Assembly: GCF_019749295.1 (NCBI RefSeq)
Contig: NZ_JACWFG010000001.1
Coordinates: forward strand, 642,604-706,603
Reading direction: 5' to 3'
Source of the DNA: Neobacillus niacini
GTDB lineage: Bacteria > Bacillota > Bacilli > Bacillales > Cytobacillaceae
Length of the DNA: 64,000 bases
Below are positions 1 to 9,967 of the stretch, in pieces (within the stretch, counting starts at the first letter, position 1; each line of letters begins with the position of its first letter). The translations under genes and the position numbers were made by a program. A model generated the notes under the pieces. That model was not told the DNA's origin. It ran no database searches and was given only the letters and a program-made list of their open reading frames with translations.

Positions 1-2
1 TT

Positions 3-428
3 GATGGAACATTAAACATTGGACTAAACCCCTCAGATTTGGCAAATATTGAAGATTTTGCTGTAGATAATCAATCCTTAAATACTCCCATTCATCCTAA
101 AGCACAAATGCAGAGGTCTATGAGAATAGAAGAGTCAGTTTATCAGTATTTAGAAACAGAACTTCCAGCACTATTTAAGGAAACTCAGAATCAATTAAAT
201 ATTCGGTTAGATGATTCCTATTTAGATTTTATTAAACAAGATATCATGAAGCAGCTTCCAGCTAGGATTGATTACCATATCAAAAATACCAGAGAACATG
301 AAGGCGAACAAAATACCGAAGATAGTATTATTCAATTAATCAAACAGGAAATTAAAAAAGGGATTTTAATATTTATTAATCACTTACCAGATAACGTGAA
401 AGGAATGAATACACACAATGAACTTTGA
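3..428 (+). CDS. gerPC: GerPC spore germination protein, 5'-truncated by the window edge
   Basis: C-terminal part of GerPC, a protein of the gerP operon needed for germinants to pass through the spore coat. The reading frame is open from base 3 to the window edge, so the true start lies upstream; the TTG at 39 and later ATGs are internal. The visible portion begins with an NIGLNP segment and ends in an amphipathic, Lys-rich helix. The next gene (gerPD) starts inside this one with an 11-bp overlap, as expected for a translationally coupled operon. Identity rests mainly on order: the next three genes read clearly as GerPD, GerPE and GerPF. Confidence 0.85.
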   Translation, partial: DGTLNIGLNPSDLANIEDFAVDNQSLNTPIHPKAQMQRSMRIEESVYQYLETELPALFKETQNQLNIRLDDSYLDFIKQDIMKQLPARIDYHIKNTREHEGEQNTEDSIIQLIKQEIKKGILIFINHLPDNVKGMNTHNEL

Positions 429-588
429 AGTATATAATCGTGACCTCCATGTAGATACTATTCGAATTATGGGGGTAGCAAGTTCCTCACTCATAATGGT
501 TGGAGACACTCAAACCATTCAATTGGCTTCAACTTTTGATACTCCAGCAGAATCACTGATAATGGGGCCGTTTGTGCCATTATTTTAA
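418..588 (+). CDS. gerPD: GerPD spore germination protein
   Basis: A 56-aa protein starting MNFEVYNRDL and ending GPFVPLF, the size and composition of GerPD (about 58 aa in B. subtilis). GerP proteins are small coat-associated proteins that let nutrient germinants reach inner-membrane receptors. The ATG at 418 overlaps the end of gerPC. The stop at 586-588 is 13 bases before the gerPE start, and the gerPE ribosome-binding site AAGGGGG begins at the stop codon. No signal peptide or membrane segment is visible. Confidence 0.88.
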   Translation: MNFEVYNRDLHVDTIRIMGVASSSLIMVGDTQTIQLASTFDTPAESLIMGPFVPLF

Positions 589-601
589 GGGGGCCTGTCA
601 A

Positions 602-982
602 ATGCTCCAGAGAACATCTGTCGTAAACTCCATTAAAGTGAATTCGGCTTCCTTCGCCTCTACCATACAACTGGGTGATTCTTGTATGGTTAATGGATTT
701 TCACGAGCCTTAGCTGTTCAGCGGGAAGCTGATGTGTTTTTTGGAAAAGAAGGGAACTTTTCAAAATATCCTATTTTTTCGGAACCAATTCCTTTATTGC
801 CAATAACTGAAGAATTGTCACATTCTACCCATAATACCCTTCCACTTATAAAGGTTAATAATATTTCCATCATCGCCATGTCTTCGGCGACAATCCTTCA
901 TGTTGGAAATAGTGAAAACGTCTCATTAGAAGCAAGGGTTAAACATATCAGGCAGTTGTTCGATAAGGAAGATGAACAATAG
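602..982 (+). CDS. gerPE: GerPE spore germination protein
   Basis: A 126-aa GerPE-like protein (B. subtilis GerPE is about the same length). The frame is open upstream to 572, but the ATG at 602 is preceded at good spacing by AAGGGGG (587-593) and gives the family-like N-terminus MLQRTSVVNS. Function: coat permeability to germinants, together with the other gerP products. It is the fifth gene in the usual gerPABCDEF order and is followed 51 bases later by gerPF. Confidence 0.88.
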   Translation: MLQRTSVVNSIKVNSASFASTIQLGDSCMVNGFSRALAVQREADVFFGKEGNFSKYPIFSEPIPLLPITEELSHSTHNTLPLIKVNNISIIAMSSATILHVGNSENVSLEARVKHIRQLFDKEDEQ

Positions 983-1033
983 AGAGCATTAAAGAATATG
1001 ATATGTAGGAATACTTAAGTGAAGGATGTTTTT

Positions 1034-1252
1034 ATGCCAGCGATAATTGGTCCAGTTCAAATTGTGAATGTAAGTGGTGGTGTTGTTCATTTCGGTGATA
1101 CCGTCTATATCTCTCCAAAAAGTGCCTCTAAGACAAATGCAGGTTCAGGCGGCTTTAATACGGGGGGAATTATCTTTACAGCAAACGGAATCAGCGGTAC
1201 AAATGTATTAGATGCGAATGTACTCGACCAGCCAATTGGCGGGAATAACTAA
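1034..1252 (+). CDS. gerPF: GerPF spore germination protein
   Basis: A 72-aa protein with the GerPF signature: MPAIIGP at the N-terminus, then SGGVVHFGD, ISPKSASK and a Gly/Ser/Asn-rich tail. The in-frame GTG at 1019 is possible, but ATG 1034 reproduces the conserved GerPF start (MPAI..GP). This is the last gene of the gerP operon. The stop codon overlaps the left arm of a bidirectional terminator shared with convergent addA. Confidence 0.92.
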   Translation: MPAIIGPVQIVNVSGGVVHFGDTVYISPKSASKTNAGSGGFNTGGIIFTANGISGTNVLDANVLDQPIGGNN

Positions 1253-1290
1253 TAAAAGACATAAACCAAAGTCGGTTTATGTCTTTTATT
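1251..1290. terminator. Bidirectional intrinsic terminator, gerPF / addA
   Basis: A perfect 17-bp inverted repeat (1251-1267 against 1274-1290, 6-base loop). The AATAAAAGAC/GTCTTTTATT ends give an A-rich 5' arm and a T-rich 3' arm on both strands. It lies between two convergent genes and reaches to 2 bases from the addA stop at 1293. Confidence 0.9.
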
Positions 1291-1292
1291 AG

Positions 1293-4200
1293 TTATAGAT
1301 ATAAAATATGTGCGCCGTCAAAGAAGAATAAATATCTTTCATTGACCTTCCTCTTCCAAATTTGCTCTAACGCTTTCGTATATAAATTGATTTGTAATCG
1401 GTAGCGTTCTTCAAGGATAGGTCTAGCTTGTTCAAATCCATCTTTGAACCGATCATAAATTCCATCTGATTTAAAGTCGATAAGGACAAGTCCATGTTCA
1501 TCCTCAAAAACACAGTCAATAATCCCCTGAATAAAAACAGATTCATCCTCACCTGTCCAAGTTGGATATACCTCTGAGGCAGGTAATGAAAGGGTAAAGG
1601 GTATTTCACGATTTACCGCTTTAGCATTCGTGATCCTTTTACCTAAATCGGAATCAAAGAATTTCACAATAAGCTGAGTATCAATAACCTCTGCCTGTTC
1701 AACAGACAGCAGTTCATTGTTAACCATAGATTCTACTTGTGCGTCAATATTTTCAACTGTAATCGGTTTTTTCAAATCAACATGCTGCATGACCATATGC
1801 AGTGCTGTTCCTCTCTCTGCAGGACTTAAGGACTTTTCCTGCATAAACTTAGGTCGTTTCGTGATTGACTTTTTAAACTTACTTAACAATTCTGTTCCAC
1901 TATGCTCATCAGACATTTCCCTTTGCCGCTTCATTTCCGAAACTGATTGCTTTGAGCGATGTGTAGAGGCATTGCTAAAGGAATATTCCCATGTTAAGCG
2001 AGACTTAATTTCATCACTAAAGGGTGATGTTATCGGTATTAGTTTACTTTGCTCAACCTGCTCAAGAAGGGATTCCTCTTCTGTGGTCTGAATAATCTCC
2101 TGATTATTGATCTCATCAGCATTAATTAAAGTGATTTTCCATGACGAAGGGTGACTGGTAATCTCTTCGGGAACAAGCATATTATCAAACTTTCTTATTT
2201 CATTACTGTCTTGGTGTCGAATAAGCGCCGGCCCAACCCAATCCATATAACAGCCTGCACCTGCTCTTTCAAAATCCTTGAGCAGCCATTCAGTATTCGC
2301 TGAGACATCATTCCACTGTTCTATTTTTTTACCGGCATCCTTTATGGTTCCAGTCAGATAAAGCTTTTCTTTTGCCCTCGTCAAGGCTACATAAAGAACC
2401 CGCATTTCTTCTGCGAGCATTTCCATTTTCTTTTTCCGTTTAAAAGCAATTTGAGGTAAAGAGGGATAGGAAATTCGTTTTTCCACATTTACATATTTAG
2501 CAGCAAAACCGTACTCTTTATCGAGCATATAGGCTTTTCGGATATCAGTCATATTAAAGTTTCGCGACATCCCTGCAATAAATACAACTGGAAATTCAAG
2601 TCCTTTACTGCTGTGAATAGTCATAACCCGAATAACATCTTCCTGCTCACCTAGTGCTCTAGCTGCACCTAGATCGTCTCCTCTTTCAATCATTCTCTCC
2701 ACAAATCGTAAGAAACGGAATAAGCCTCTAAAAGAGGTTTGCTCATATTGTCTAGCTCTATCGTACAAGGCACGTAAGTTAGCCTGCCGCTGTTTACCGC
2801 CTGGCAAACCGCCAACAAAGTCATAAAACTGTGTATCCCTGTATAGCTGCCAAATTAGTTCAGAAAGTGATCCTTGGCGGGCCATGGAACGCCATTCAAC
2901 CAAATAATCATAAAAACGCCGGACCTTTTCGTATAAAAGCTCTGTTTTTTCTGTTGGGCTGCTCATACAGAACTTTTTAACTGCCTCCCAAAAAGTACCT
3001 TTGTTATGCAAACGTATTTGTGCCAGCTCCTCTTCGTTCAGCCCAACGATGGGCGACCGCAGGACAGAGGCCAATGGAATATCTTGAACTGGGTTATCAA
3101 TCACCCTTAACAACGACATCATGACAGCCACCTCTGTTGCTTCAAAATAGCCAGAAGAAAGGTTCGCATAAATAGGAATTCCTTGTTGTTTGAACTCTTC
3201 CATAATCTGAGGTGCCCAGGTCATAGATCGGAGCAGGATAACCATATCCCGATACCTGATGGGACGGTTAGACTCTGTCTTAGGATTATAAACCTTTGTC
3301 TCATTCGTTATTAATTCTTTAATCTTTGAAGCCATTACTCTTGCTTCTAACTGGGATTTTTCTAAATCCACCTCATCAAATTCAAGAGGTCCTATTTCCG
3401 TTTCTGAATCAGCAGCGTCTGCAGGCACTTCTTTACGATCATTATTTTGATCAATGAGTAATAGCTCGATTGGAAATGATTCATCTTCAGGATAGGGTGC
3501 ACCCGGCCGCAGTTCAGCAGCTTCATCATATTCAATTTCCCCTACCTTCAGACCCATAATCTGTTTAAATAAATAGTTTGTACCTTCTAATACTTCCTTC
3601 CGGCTTCTAAAATTTCGTGCAAGATCAATACGTAATCCTGTACCCTGAGCGTCCGGCCTGAAACGGTTATATTTTCCCAAGAATAAATTCGGCTCGGCTA
3701 AACGAAAACGATAGATGGATTGTTTTACGTCACCGACCATGAATAGATTACCATTGATCTCATCTTCTTTTGCAACGAGCCGTAAGATGGTTTCCTGTAC
3801 CATGTTGACATCTTGATACTCGTCCACAAATACTTCATTAAAATGATGGCGATAGGCTAATGCAGCTTCTGATGGCAGAAACACTCCATCTGAACGAATT
3901 TCCCCTGTTAATATGGCCAGACAATAATGCTCTAAATCTGCATAATCCACCAAACCCTTTTCTCGCTTCGCTTTCTCAAAGTGCGCAGAAAAAGCAGTGA
4001 CCAAATGGACAAGCGTTTCAATTAGTGGCCTCATTTCGTCCATATCACGTAAGAAGCCCTCTGGTTTTCTTAGAAAAAGTTCTTCTTTGATATCTTGAAT
4101 CTTCTTTTTAGCTTTATCACGAAGTTTTTGAGCCTTTTCAGTCAACTCTTTATCGAAATGGTCCCCCTTTACTTGTTTTGCTCTAGTGAAGGACCATGTT

Positions 4201-5063
4201 TGCATAGCATTATAAAGAGCTGACCACGAGTCACGGTTTGCCTCGATTAGAGTATTAATAACATTTATGTCATCCATAAAATTTTCCGCTCTTGGTGCAG
4301 GACCACCCGGAAGCCTGGTCACTTCCAATCCGCGCTCTATCATTTCCTTAGCTCCTTCAAGTTGGAGCTCAATATCAAATAGCAGTGCTTGAATAAAGGG
4401 TAATTCTTCTATATTTGTTACTGCATTTACATCATACATATCAATCATTGACTGTAAATACTGACTAGGCATTGGGTTCGATCGTGCAAAATCATAAATA
4501 TCCCGGACAATATCCATTAAGGCGCTGTCGCTTCGGTCGCTGGTAAAGGAATCTACTAAACGAAAGAATGGCTCATTATCCTTTTTTCCATACTCCTCTT
4601 CAAACAGGTCGTCCATTACTTCATCTCTCATTAATTGTGCCTCTGTATCATCAGCGATCCGAAAGCCAGGATCAATATCAATGAGGTAATAGTATTTACG
4701 GATAACCTCCATACAAAAGGAGTGAAGGGTCGAGATAGATGCCTTATTTAATAAGCTAAGCTGTTTTCGTAAATGCCTTGAACCTGGGTCATTATTTATC
4801 GCCTTTTCCAATGCTTCTCCGATTCGATGACGCATTTCAGCTGCAGATGCGTTCGTAAACGTTACGACTAATAACTCATCCACATCAATAGGGTCTTGTT
4901 CGGAAAGAATTTTTTGGATAATTCGTTCAACCAAGACAGCTGTTTTACCAGAACCGGCTGCCGCAGCAACAAGGATGTCTTTATTTTTTTCCATAATGGC
5001 TTTCCATTGGTCTTCCGTCCAACTTGCCCCGGCGGGTTTAGGCGGTATTACATATTTATTCAT
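1293..5063 (-). CDS. addA: ATP-dependent helicase/nuclease subunit A (AddA)
   Basis: The 1256-aa helicase-nuclease subunit of AddAB, the Firmicute counterpart of RecBCD. It unwinds and resects DNA double-strand breaks and loads RecA after a Chi site. Visible motifs: Walker A AAAAGSGKT at residues 33-41, the UvrD-type box VDEYQD in the middle, the superfamily-1 motif VMTIHSSKGLEFPVVF, and a C-terminal RecB-family nuclease motif LIDFKSD. Length is close to B. subtilis AddA (about 1230 aa). The start ATG at 5061-5063 has AAGGAGGT upstream and overlaps the addB stop by 8 bases, so the two subunits are translationally coupled. Confidence 0.97.
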   Translation of the reverse strand: MNKYVIPPKPAGASWTEDQWKAIMEKNKDILVAAAAGSGKTAVLVERIIQKILSEQDPIDVDELLVVTFTNASAAEMRHRIGEALEKAINNDPGSRHLRKQLSLLNKASISTLHSFCMEVIRKYYYLIDIDPGFRIADDTEAQLMRDEVMDDLFEEEYGKKDNEPFFRLVDSFTSDRSDSALMDIVRDIYDFARSNPMPSQYLQSMIDMYDVNAVTNIEELPFIQALLFDIELQLEGAKEMIERGLEVTRLPGGPAPRAENFMDDINVINTLIEANRDSWSALYNAMQTWSFTRAKQVKGDHFDKELTEKAQKLRDKAKKKIQDIKEELFLRKPEGFLRDMDEMRPLIETLVHLVTAFSAHFEKAKREKGLVDYADLEHYCLAILTGEIRSDGVFLPSEAALAYRHHFNEVFVDEYQDVNMVQETILRLVAKEDEINGNLFMVGDVKQSIYRFRLAEPNLFLGKYNRFRPDAQGTGLRIDLARNFRSRKEVLEGTNYLFKQIMGLKVGEIEYDEAAELRPGAPYPEDESFPIELLLIDQNNDRKEVPADAADSETEIGPLEFDEVDLEKSQLEARVMASKIKELITNETKVYNPKTESNRPIRYRDMVILLRSMTWAPQIMEEFKQQGIPIYANLSSGYFEATEVAVMMSLLRVIDNPVQDIPLASVLRSPIVGLNEEELAQIRLHNKGTFWEAVKKFCMSSPTEKTELLYEKVRRFYDYLVEWRSMARQGSLSELIWQLYRDTQFYDFVGGLPGGKQRQANLRALYDRARQYEQTSFRGLFRFLRFVERMIERGDDLGAARALGEQEDVIRVMTIHSSKGLEFPVVFIAGMSRNFNMTDIRKAYMLDKEYGFAAKYVNVEKRISYPSLPQIAFKRKKKMEMLAEEMRVLYVALTRAKEKLYLTGTIKDAGKKIEQWNDVSANTEWLLKDFERAGAGCYMDWVGPALIRHQDSNEIRKFDNMLVPEEITSHPSSWKITLINADEINNQEIIQTTEEESLLEQVEQSKLIPITSPFSDEIKSRLTWEYSFSNASTHRSKQSVSEMKRQREMSDEHSGTELLSKFKKSITKRPKFMQEKSLSPAERGTALHMVMQHVDLKKPITVENIDAQVESMVNNELLSVEQAEVIDTQLIVKFFDSDLGKRITNAKAVNREIPFTLSLPASEVYPTWTGEDESVFIQGIIDCVFEDEHGLVLIDFKSDGIYDRFKDGFEQARPILEERYRLQINLYTKALEQIWKRKVNERYLFFFDGAHILYL

Positions 5064-8000
5064 TTTCGCCGACCTCCTTTCTCATTAACTCAAAGATTGT
5101 TTCTTTAGGCTGTGGCGTTAGAATTCTATAATGATTTTCAATGGACTCGTCAAATTGACAAACAGATTTGTACGAACAAAATGTACAAGGCGTTTTATCT
5201 TTTAATTTAAAAGGGGCGATTTCAACCTGGCCGTCCACTATAGCCTCCCCTGTAGTTTGGTAGAGCTTGCGGACATAACTCCTAAGGTCATCAAATTCAT
5301 TTAGGCTCGCTACTTTTGATTTCTTCGTCAGATTCCCATCTTTTTTAATACCGGCCGAAATAATCTGCGAATCGCCTGATTCAAGGGTTTGGTCCATCAG
5401 CTTCAGGACATTTTGGTCACCCAGCATTAAACCGTTCATCTTGAATTTTTTCATGATTTCCTTTTCTATTTCATCAATGGTCAATAATTTAGTTGTACTT
5501 ATTAACGGGTTATGAACATGGAAATAAAGGACTCCTGCAGGACTTGCCTTCATTTCTACCAATTCATCAGAATGTGTAATGACGATATCTAAGTAGGTTA
5601 ACATTTGCAGTGCTAGTCCATAATATACTTCGTTAAGATTAACATCCTTTTCACTCGATTTATAATCGATCACACGCAAAAAAGTACTATCATTTTCACC
5701 TTTTGCTTGATCCACTCTGTCAATCCGGCCTGCTAATTCCATCCGTTTTCCATTTTTTAATGAAAACGTTAATGGGGGAAGCTTGCCATTCCGTCCAAAG
5801 CTTAGTTCTAACCCAATTGGAGAGAATCCACTTACTTTTGCATGCTCACTTAATACTTGAGAGGCTCTAGTAATAATTTGTTCTAACTTTCGCTTTATAT
5901 AATGATGCCGCTCAGAGCTTAATAGAATTTCATTTTGCAGCTTTGGAGCTAAAGCAGTAACTGCTTCCCTGGCTAGTTCTTCACATTGCCTCTTTGTAAG
6001 TGAATCCCAGCTAAGTTTTTGCTCATTGACAAAATCAGATATATACTTTAAGGCTGCATGAAACAGCTCACCTATGTCAGGAGCTTCCAACCGAAAGACT
6101 TGCCGTTCGCGGAGCTTTAGTCCGTGCTGTGCAAAATGAGAAAAGGCACAGCCATTATATAATTCCATTCTTGAAACACTTGCTTGTATCGTATCACCAT
6201 ACAATTCATCCGCCGTTTCCTTTGAAAGCTGTATGGTCTGGTTGGTATAAAAGAGAGAAGAGAATACCTTCTCTGCCCTGCCTTTCCACTCACCTGATAT
6301 ATAAAAGTTATATACATCCCACCATAGGTCAGAAAGAGGATAATTCCGCTTTTTCAATTGAAGCTGTGAGGTTAGGTAAGACAAAGTTGTTTGGTAATTG
6401 GTAACAAAGTCCAACTGTTCCTCTTCTATTAATTCCGCAGAATCTAAACCATAAAAATGCTCTTCTAAACCCGGATACATATCTTTCAATCTCTTGATAT
6501 ACGAAGAAGGTATTAATGCTTTTCCTTCATCATTTGCTAGCGGATAGCTGACATATAGAGCGTCTGTTGGGGTAGTTAGTGCTTTATAAGCAATAAAATT
6601 CTCATCTAATAATCGTGTTCGACTGCTTGGTGCCACGGTTAAATTTTGAGCTATTAAGCTCTCACGTTCTTCATCAGATAATATCCCATCATCCGAAATC
6701 TTAGCTGGTAATACACCTTCATTCACACCTGCGACAAAGGCTGCCTTTATATCTGTCAATCTAGATTTTTCTAAATCTCCGATAATAACCTGGTCCAGCG
6801 CTGGAGGAATTAGTGAAAAATAGAGAGATTCAAATCCCGCCTCTAATATAGCTGAGAATGACTTTAAGGAAACCTCCTCATCCCCTAATATTTCAACATA
6901 CTGGTCTAAAAGGTCGATACATGCATTCCACACCTGTTCATGCTCACGCATTTTAACAAGATTTCCTTTTTCTTCAGCCTCTATTTTTAAATTTTCTAAT
7001 TTAGAAGGAATATCTAATTCCTCTAAATATAAATAGATTGCTTCACAAAGTTTTCGACCGGAATCAGCTTTTTTAAGCCTCCTGGACAAACGCAGAATCG
7101 GTGCTGACACCATAAGCTTTAATTCATTTAATTGCTGTTCTATTTCTTTTTCAGCATCTGTTTGCCCATTTGTTTCCATTTCAAGACCTTTGAAGCGCCG
7201 ATACGTCCATCGCTCTTTTTTCGTCCATTTGCTCCCTTTTATTCCGTAAGCAAGGACATAGTTTTCTAACCTATCCATCTGCTCCCGCATTTTATCTGGA
7301 TTTTCCTGCTGCGGGAATATCAATTCTGTTTTTATTACTCTGAAAACAGGATCATATCGCCAAAATGATTGGATTACTTCTAGTGTAGATCGGATTAGTT
7401 CAATTAATGGATGATTCAGCATAGTTCTCTTCTGATCAATAAAATAAGGAATCTGATAATCTGAGAAAACTGGCTCTACAATTTCATGATAATCACTGCC
7501 ATTTCTTATCAATAGTGCTAAGTCTTTATAGCGATAATTCCCGGTCCTAACCAGCTGAATAATTTTTCGCGCTATCCCTTCTATCTCTGCTCTGCGATTA
7601 ACAGCTTGACCAATATGGACCTCTGTTTGTCCAAAGTAAGAGGGTGCTGGTCTCGTATCAAAATTACTCTCTAAATGACTTAGAGATGGATTACTCCATT
7701 TTTGTTGATGTGATAAAAAGATAGGATTTTCAATTTCAATTCCTTCAGATTTTGCCATTTCATAAATAATGAAACCAGCCTCAGTCGATAACCGAAATAA
7801 ATCTAATTCGTCAGGTGGTACAGTAAAGGAGTCTAAATCAGTCGTCATGGTAATGGTCACTCTTGGACAGTGTTTCATTAATTCTTTCAAGACTCGTAAT
7901 TCCTGTGGTGTAAAGCTATAAAAACCATCAATATAAATCTCGGCATTTTTCAAGTAGGTTGATTCAGAAATTTTTTCTGACAGCAAATGAAAATAGTCTT

Positions 8001-8541
8001 CGGAATCGATATATTTCCCAAAGACCTCATCTTCAAATTGTCTATAAATAATTTCTAAATCACTTAATTTATTTTTCAACGCTCTCGATGCATTCCCGTT
8101 TTCCATTTCAGCCTCTTGAATGAGTTCATCAGGAGTAATGCAATAACGTTTAAATTCAGTAATCATTTGTTCTACTTGCTGAACAAAACCATTTTTGTCA
8201 GCTGCGCGCCCAAACAATGTTAATTGATCTTTTTTCTCTTCAATTATTTTTCGAATAAGCATACTAATTCCAACACTGCTTAGATGATAACGGCCTATAC
8301 CGCCGGTTTCCTGCAAAATTCTCCAAGCTAATCGAGAAAAACTGTACACTTGCGCACGAATCATACCACCAAGTATTGGATTGGTTGCCAAACGATACTC
8401 TGCCTGAAACGTCATCTGTTCTGGAACTATATAAATAATCGGTGCTCCTTCTGGATTCTCAAGCAGCCTGTCTTGTATTTCGTTCATACACAATTGACTT
8501 TTACCGCTGCCCGACCTTCCGGTTACCATTCTTAAAGACAT
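5056..8541 (-). CDS. addB: ATP-dependent nuclease subunit B (AddB)
   Basis: The 1161-aa AddB subunit. Its helicase-like domain supports Chi recognition and its C-terminal nuclease cuts the other strand. The N-terminus has Walker A GRSGSGKS (residues 8-15). The nuclease motif VIDYKSS is near the C-terminus. Four cysteines fit the AddB iron-sulfur cluster: one in NGCAFSHF and three in CTFCSYKSVC (CxxCx5C). The frame is open upstream to 8643, but ATG 8541 has GAGGA at good spacing and gives the family start MSLRMVTGRSGSGKS. First gene of addB-addA. Confidence 0.97.
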   Translation of the reverse strand: MSLRMVTGRSGSGKSQLCMNEIQDRLLENPEGAPIIYIVPEQMTFQAEYRLATNPILGGMIRAQVYSFSRLAWRILQETGGIGRYHLSSVGISMLIRKIIEEKKDQLTLFGRAADKNGFVQQVEQMITEFKRYCITPDELIQEAEMENGNASRALKNKLSDLEIIYRQFEDEVFGKYIDSEDYFHLLSEKISESTYLKNAEIYIDGFYSFTPQELRVLKELMKHCPRVTITMTTDLDSFTVPPDELDLFRLSTEAGFIIYEMAKSEGIEIENPIFLSHQQKWSNPSLSHLESNFDTRPAPSYFGQTEVHIGQAVNRRAEIEGIARKIIQLVRTGNYRYKDLALLIRNGSDYHEIVEPVFSDYQIPYFIDQKRTMLNHPLIELIRSTLEVIQSFWRYDPVFRVIKTELIFPQQENPDKMREQMDRLENYVLAYGIKGSKWTKKERWTYRRFKGLEMETNGQTDAEKEIEQQLNELKLMVSAPILRLSRRLKKADSGRKLCEAIYLYLEELDIPSKLENLKIEAEEKGNLVKMREHEQVWNACIDLLDQYVEILGDEEVSLKSFSAILEAGFESLYFSLIPPALDQVIIGDLEKSRLTDIKAAFVAGVNEGVLPAKISDDGILSDEERESLIAQNLTVAPSSRTRLLDENFIAYKALTTPTDALYVSYPLANDEGKALIPSSYIKRLKDMYPGLEEHFYGLDSAELIEEEQLDFVTNYQTTLSYLTSQLQLKKRNYPLSDLWWDVYNFYISGEWKGRAEKVFSSLFYTNQTIQLSKETADELYGDTIQASVSRMELYNGCAFSHFAQHGLKLRERQVFRLEAPDIGELFHAALKYISDFVNEQKLSWDSLTKRQCEELAREAVTALAPKLQNEILLSSERHHYIKRKLEQIITRASQVLSEHAKVSGFSPIGLELSFGRNGKLPPLTFSLKNGKRMELAGRIDRVDQAKGENDSTFLRVIDYKSSEKDVNLNEVYYGLALQMLTYLDIVITHSDELVEMKASPAGVLYFHVHNPLISTTKLLTIDEIEKEIMKKFKMNGLMLGDQNVLKLMDQTLESGDSQIISAGIKKDGNLTKKSKVASLNEFDDLRSYVRKLYQTTGEAIVDGQVEIAPFKLKDKTPCTFCSYKSVCQFDESIENHYRILTPQPKETIFELMRKEVGENE

Positions 8542-8663
8542 GTATCTTCCTCGCTTTCCGATTACCCTTCTATCATTTAATACACTCATTTTATCATAAA
8601 ATGAGCACAAACGTTTGGAACACCTTATAAAGATTAACACCAATAATGGTAAATTTTTTTAAC

Positions 8664-8695
8664 AAAAAAAGAGACGATATCATCATCGTACTCTC
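8664..8695 (-). terminator. Intrinsic terminator after the signal peptidase gene
   Basis: Read on the minus strand: a hairpin with arms GAG-T-ACGAT and ATCGT-CTC (one bulged base, 6-base loop), then seven T residues (8664-8670 on the plus strand are A). It lies 22 bases beyond the signal peptidase stop and separates that operon from addBA. Confidence 0.8.
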
Positions 8696-8716
8696 AGGTT
8701 TCTCAAACTGCTATTA

Positions 8717-9271
8717 TTAAAATTGAACATCTACTTCATTTAGCGGCCAGTACCGGAGATCAACTTTTCCAACTACCTGGCTGACAGAGATAAATCCAAA
8801 ATGCCTGCTGTCCCAGCTGCCTAAGCGATTATCTCCTAGAACAAATAGTTTTCCTTCTGGTACGGTACTTTCTCCTGTAATTTCCTTTAAACTAAAATCG
8901 CCTGTCAGTTTGATACCTGGGATGTCTTGCTTATAAACAGATAAAAATGGTTCCTTGTACTTTTGTCCATTAATAAATAATTGATCGTCTCTAAATTCAA
9001 TTTTATCTCCTGGAAGGCCAATAACACGTTTTACAAAATCCTCTTTCTCATTTGCATGGAAGACAATAACATCAAAACGGCTAAGATCACTAATTTGATA
9101 CCCTAGTTTATTCACTACTAATTTGTTTCCGTCCTGGAGAGTAGGCATCATAGACTCACCCTCAACGACATAGTTAGAAAAGAAAAATGTTCGTATAAAA
9201 GCAAAAATGATAATTCCAATAGCAAAGGCTTTAATCCATTCAATCCCCTCTTTTTTCCATTCAATATTCAT
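8717..9271 (-). CDS. sip: Type I signal peptidase
   Basis: A 184-aa membrane-bound signal peptidase that removes signal peptides from exported proteins on the outer face of the membrane. One N-terminal membrane anchor (residues about 14-32), catalytic Ser40 in GESMMPTL and the general-base Lys81 in VKRVIGLPGD, followed by the family box GDNRLGSWDSR. Three genes (LCP protein, VTT protein, this gene) are tightly packed on the minus strand with a 2-base gap before this one. The position between addBA and yhjE-like/yhjD matches B. subtilis sipV, so it is probably the SipV orthologue, but paralogues are hard to separate by eye. Confidence 0.95.
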   Translation of the reverse strand: MNIEWKKEGIEWIKAFAIGIIIFAFIRTFFFSNYVVEGESMMPTLQDGNKLVVNKLGYQISDLSRFDVIVFHANEKEDFVKRVIGLPGDKIEFRDDQLFINGQKYKEPFLSVYKQDIPGIKLTGDFSLKEITGESTVPEGKLFVLGDNRLGSWDSRHFGFISVSQVVGKVDLRYWPLNEVDVQF

Positions 9272-9273
9272 TT

Positions 9274-9933
9274 TTAGCTCCTCCGTTTCTTCAATTCTTT
9301 TCCTCTATTTATCTCCTCATTATGGTCATTTTCCATGCGCTTATTCAATCTTACTTCAATTCTTTTTCCAACATACCAAAGAATAAAAATTACGATAAAA
9401 ACAATTGCCGTACGGTATGGCTGCGTAATTAATGATTGAAGATCATAACCAACAAAACTCATGGTGAATATCATTACCATTTTGCCGATTGCCACGGCGA
9501 GCATGTATTGGTAAATACTGATCTTTGAAAAAGCCGCTACTACATTAACCACAACTGAAGGTGTGAATGGAAAACAAAGCAGCAAGAATAGTGGTCCAAA
9601 ACCATGCCGGTCAACCCAATCCATTAACTTTTGAACCTTTGGGTGTTTTGAGAGAAAAGAAAAAATTCTTTTTTGTCCATACCTCCTTATAAGCAAAAAT
9701 AGTAATAATGCCCCTAAGCATGACCCCATCCAAGAATATAAAAATCCCAGCCATAGCCCAAAAGCACTTGCATTAGCCATTACAAATATTACTAATGGTA
9801 AAAATGGTAAAAATGCTTCAATCATGGGCAGCACGATACCAGGTAACGGTCCAAAAGACCGATATTCTTGTATTAAATCCATTATATTTTCAAGTGTGAA
9901 CCATGCCTTAATCGCTTCAAAGTCCATACGCAT
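9274..9933 (-). CDS. VTT/DedA-type (TVP38/TMEM64) membrane protein, YhjE-like
   Basis: A 219-aa polytopic membrane protein of the SNARE-associated/VTT superfamily, whose members are linked to lipid or undecaprenyl-phosphate translocation. Hydrophobic segments lie at about 27-55, 55-82, 120-150 and 175-192. The CFPFTPSVVVN stretch before a re-entrant helix is typical of the family. It sits between an LCP ligase and a signal peptidase, 2 bases before the latter, like B. subtilis yhjE next to sipV. The basic C-terminal tail is cytoplasmic-looking. Substrate unknown. Confidence 0.85.
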   Translation of the reverse strand: MRMDFEAIKAWFTLENIMDLIQEYRSFGPLPGIVLPMIEAFLPFLPLVIFVMANASAFGLWLGFLYSWMGSCLGALLLFLLIRRYGQKRIFSFLSKHPKVQKLMDWVDRHGFGPLFLLLCFPFTPSVVVNVVAAFSKISIYQYMLAVAIGKMVMIFTMSFVGYDLQSLITQPYRTAIVFIVIFILWYVGKRIEVRLNKRMENDHNEEINRGKELKKRRS

Positions 9934-9967
9934 GCTCCTTATTTAATGCTTTGTGCTGTTTTTTTTA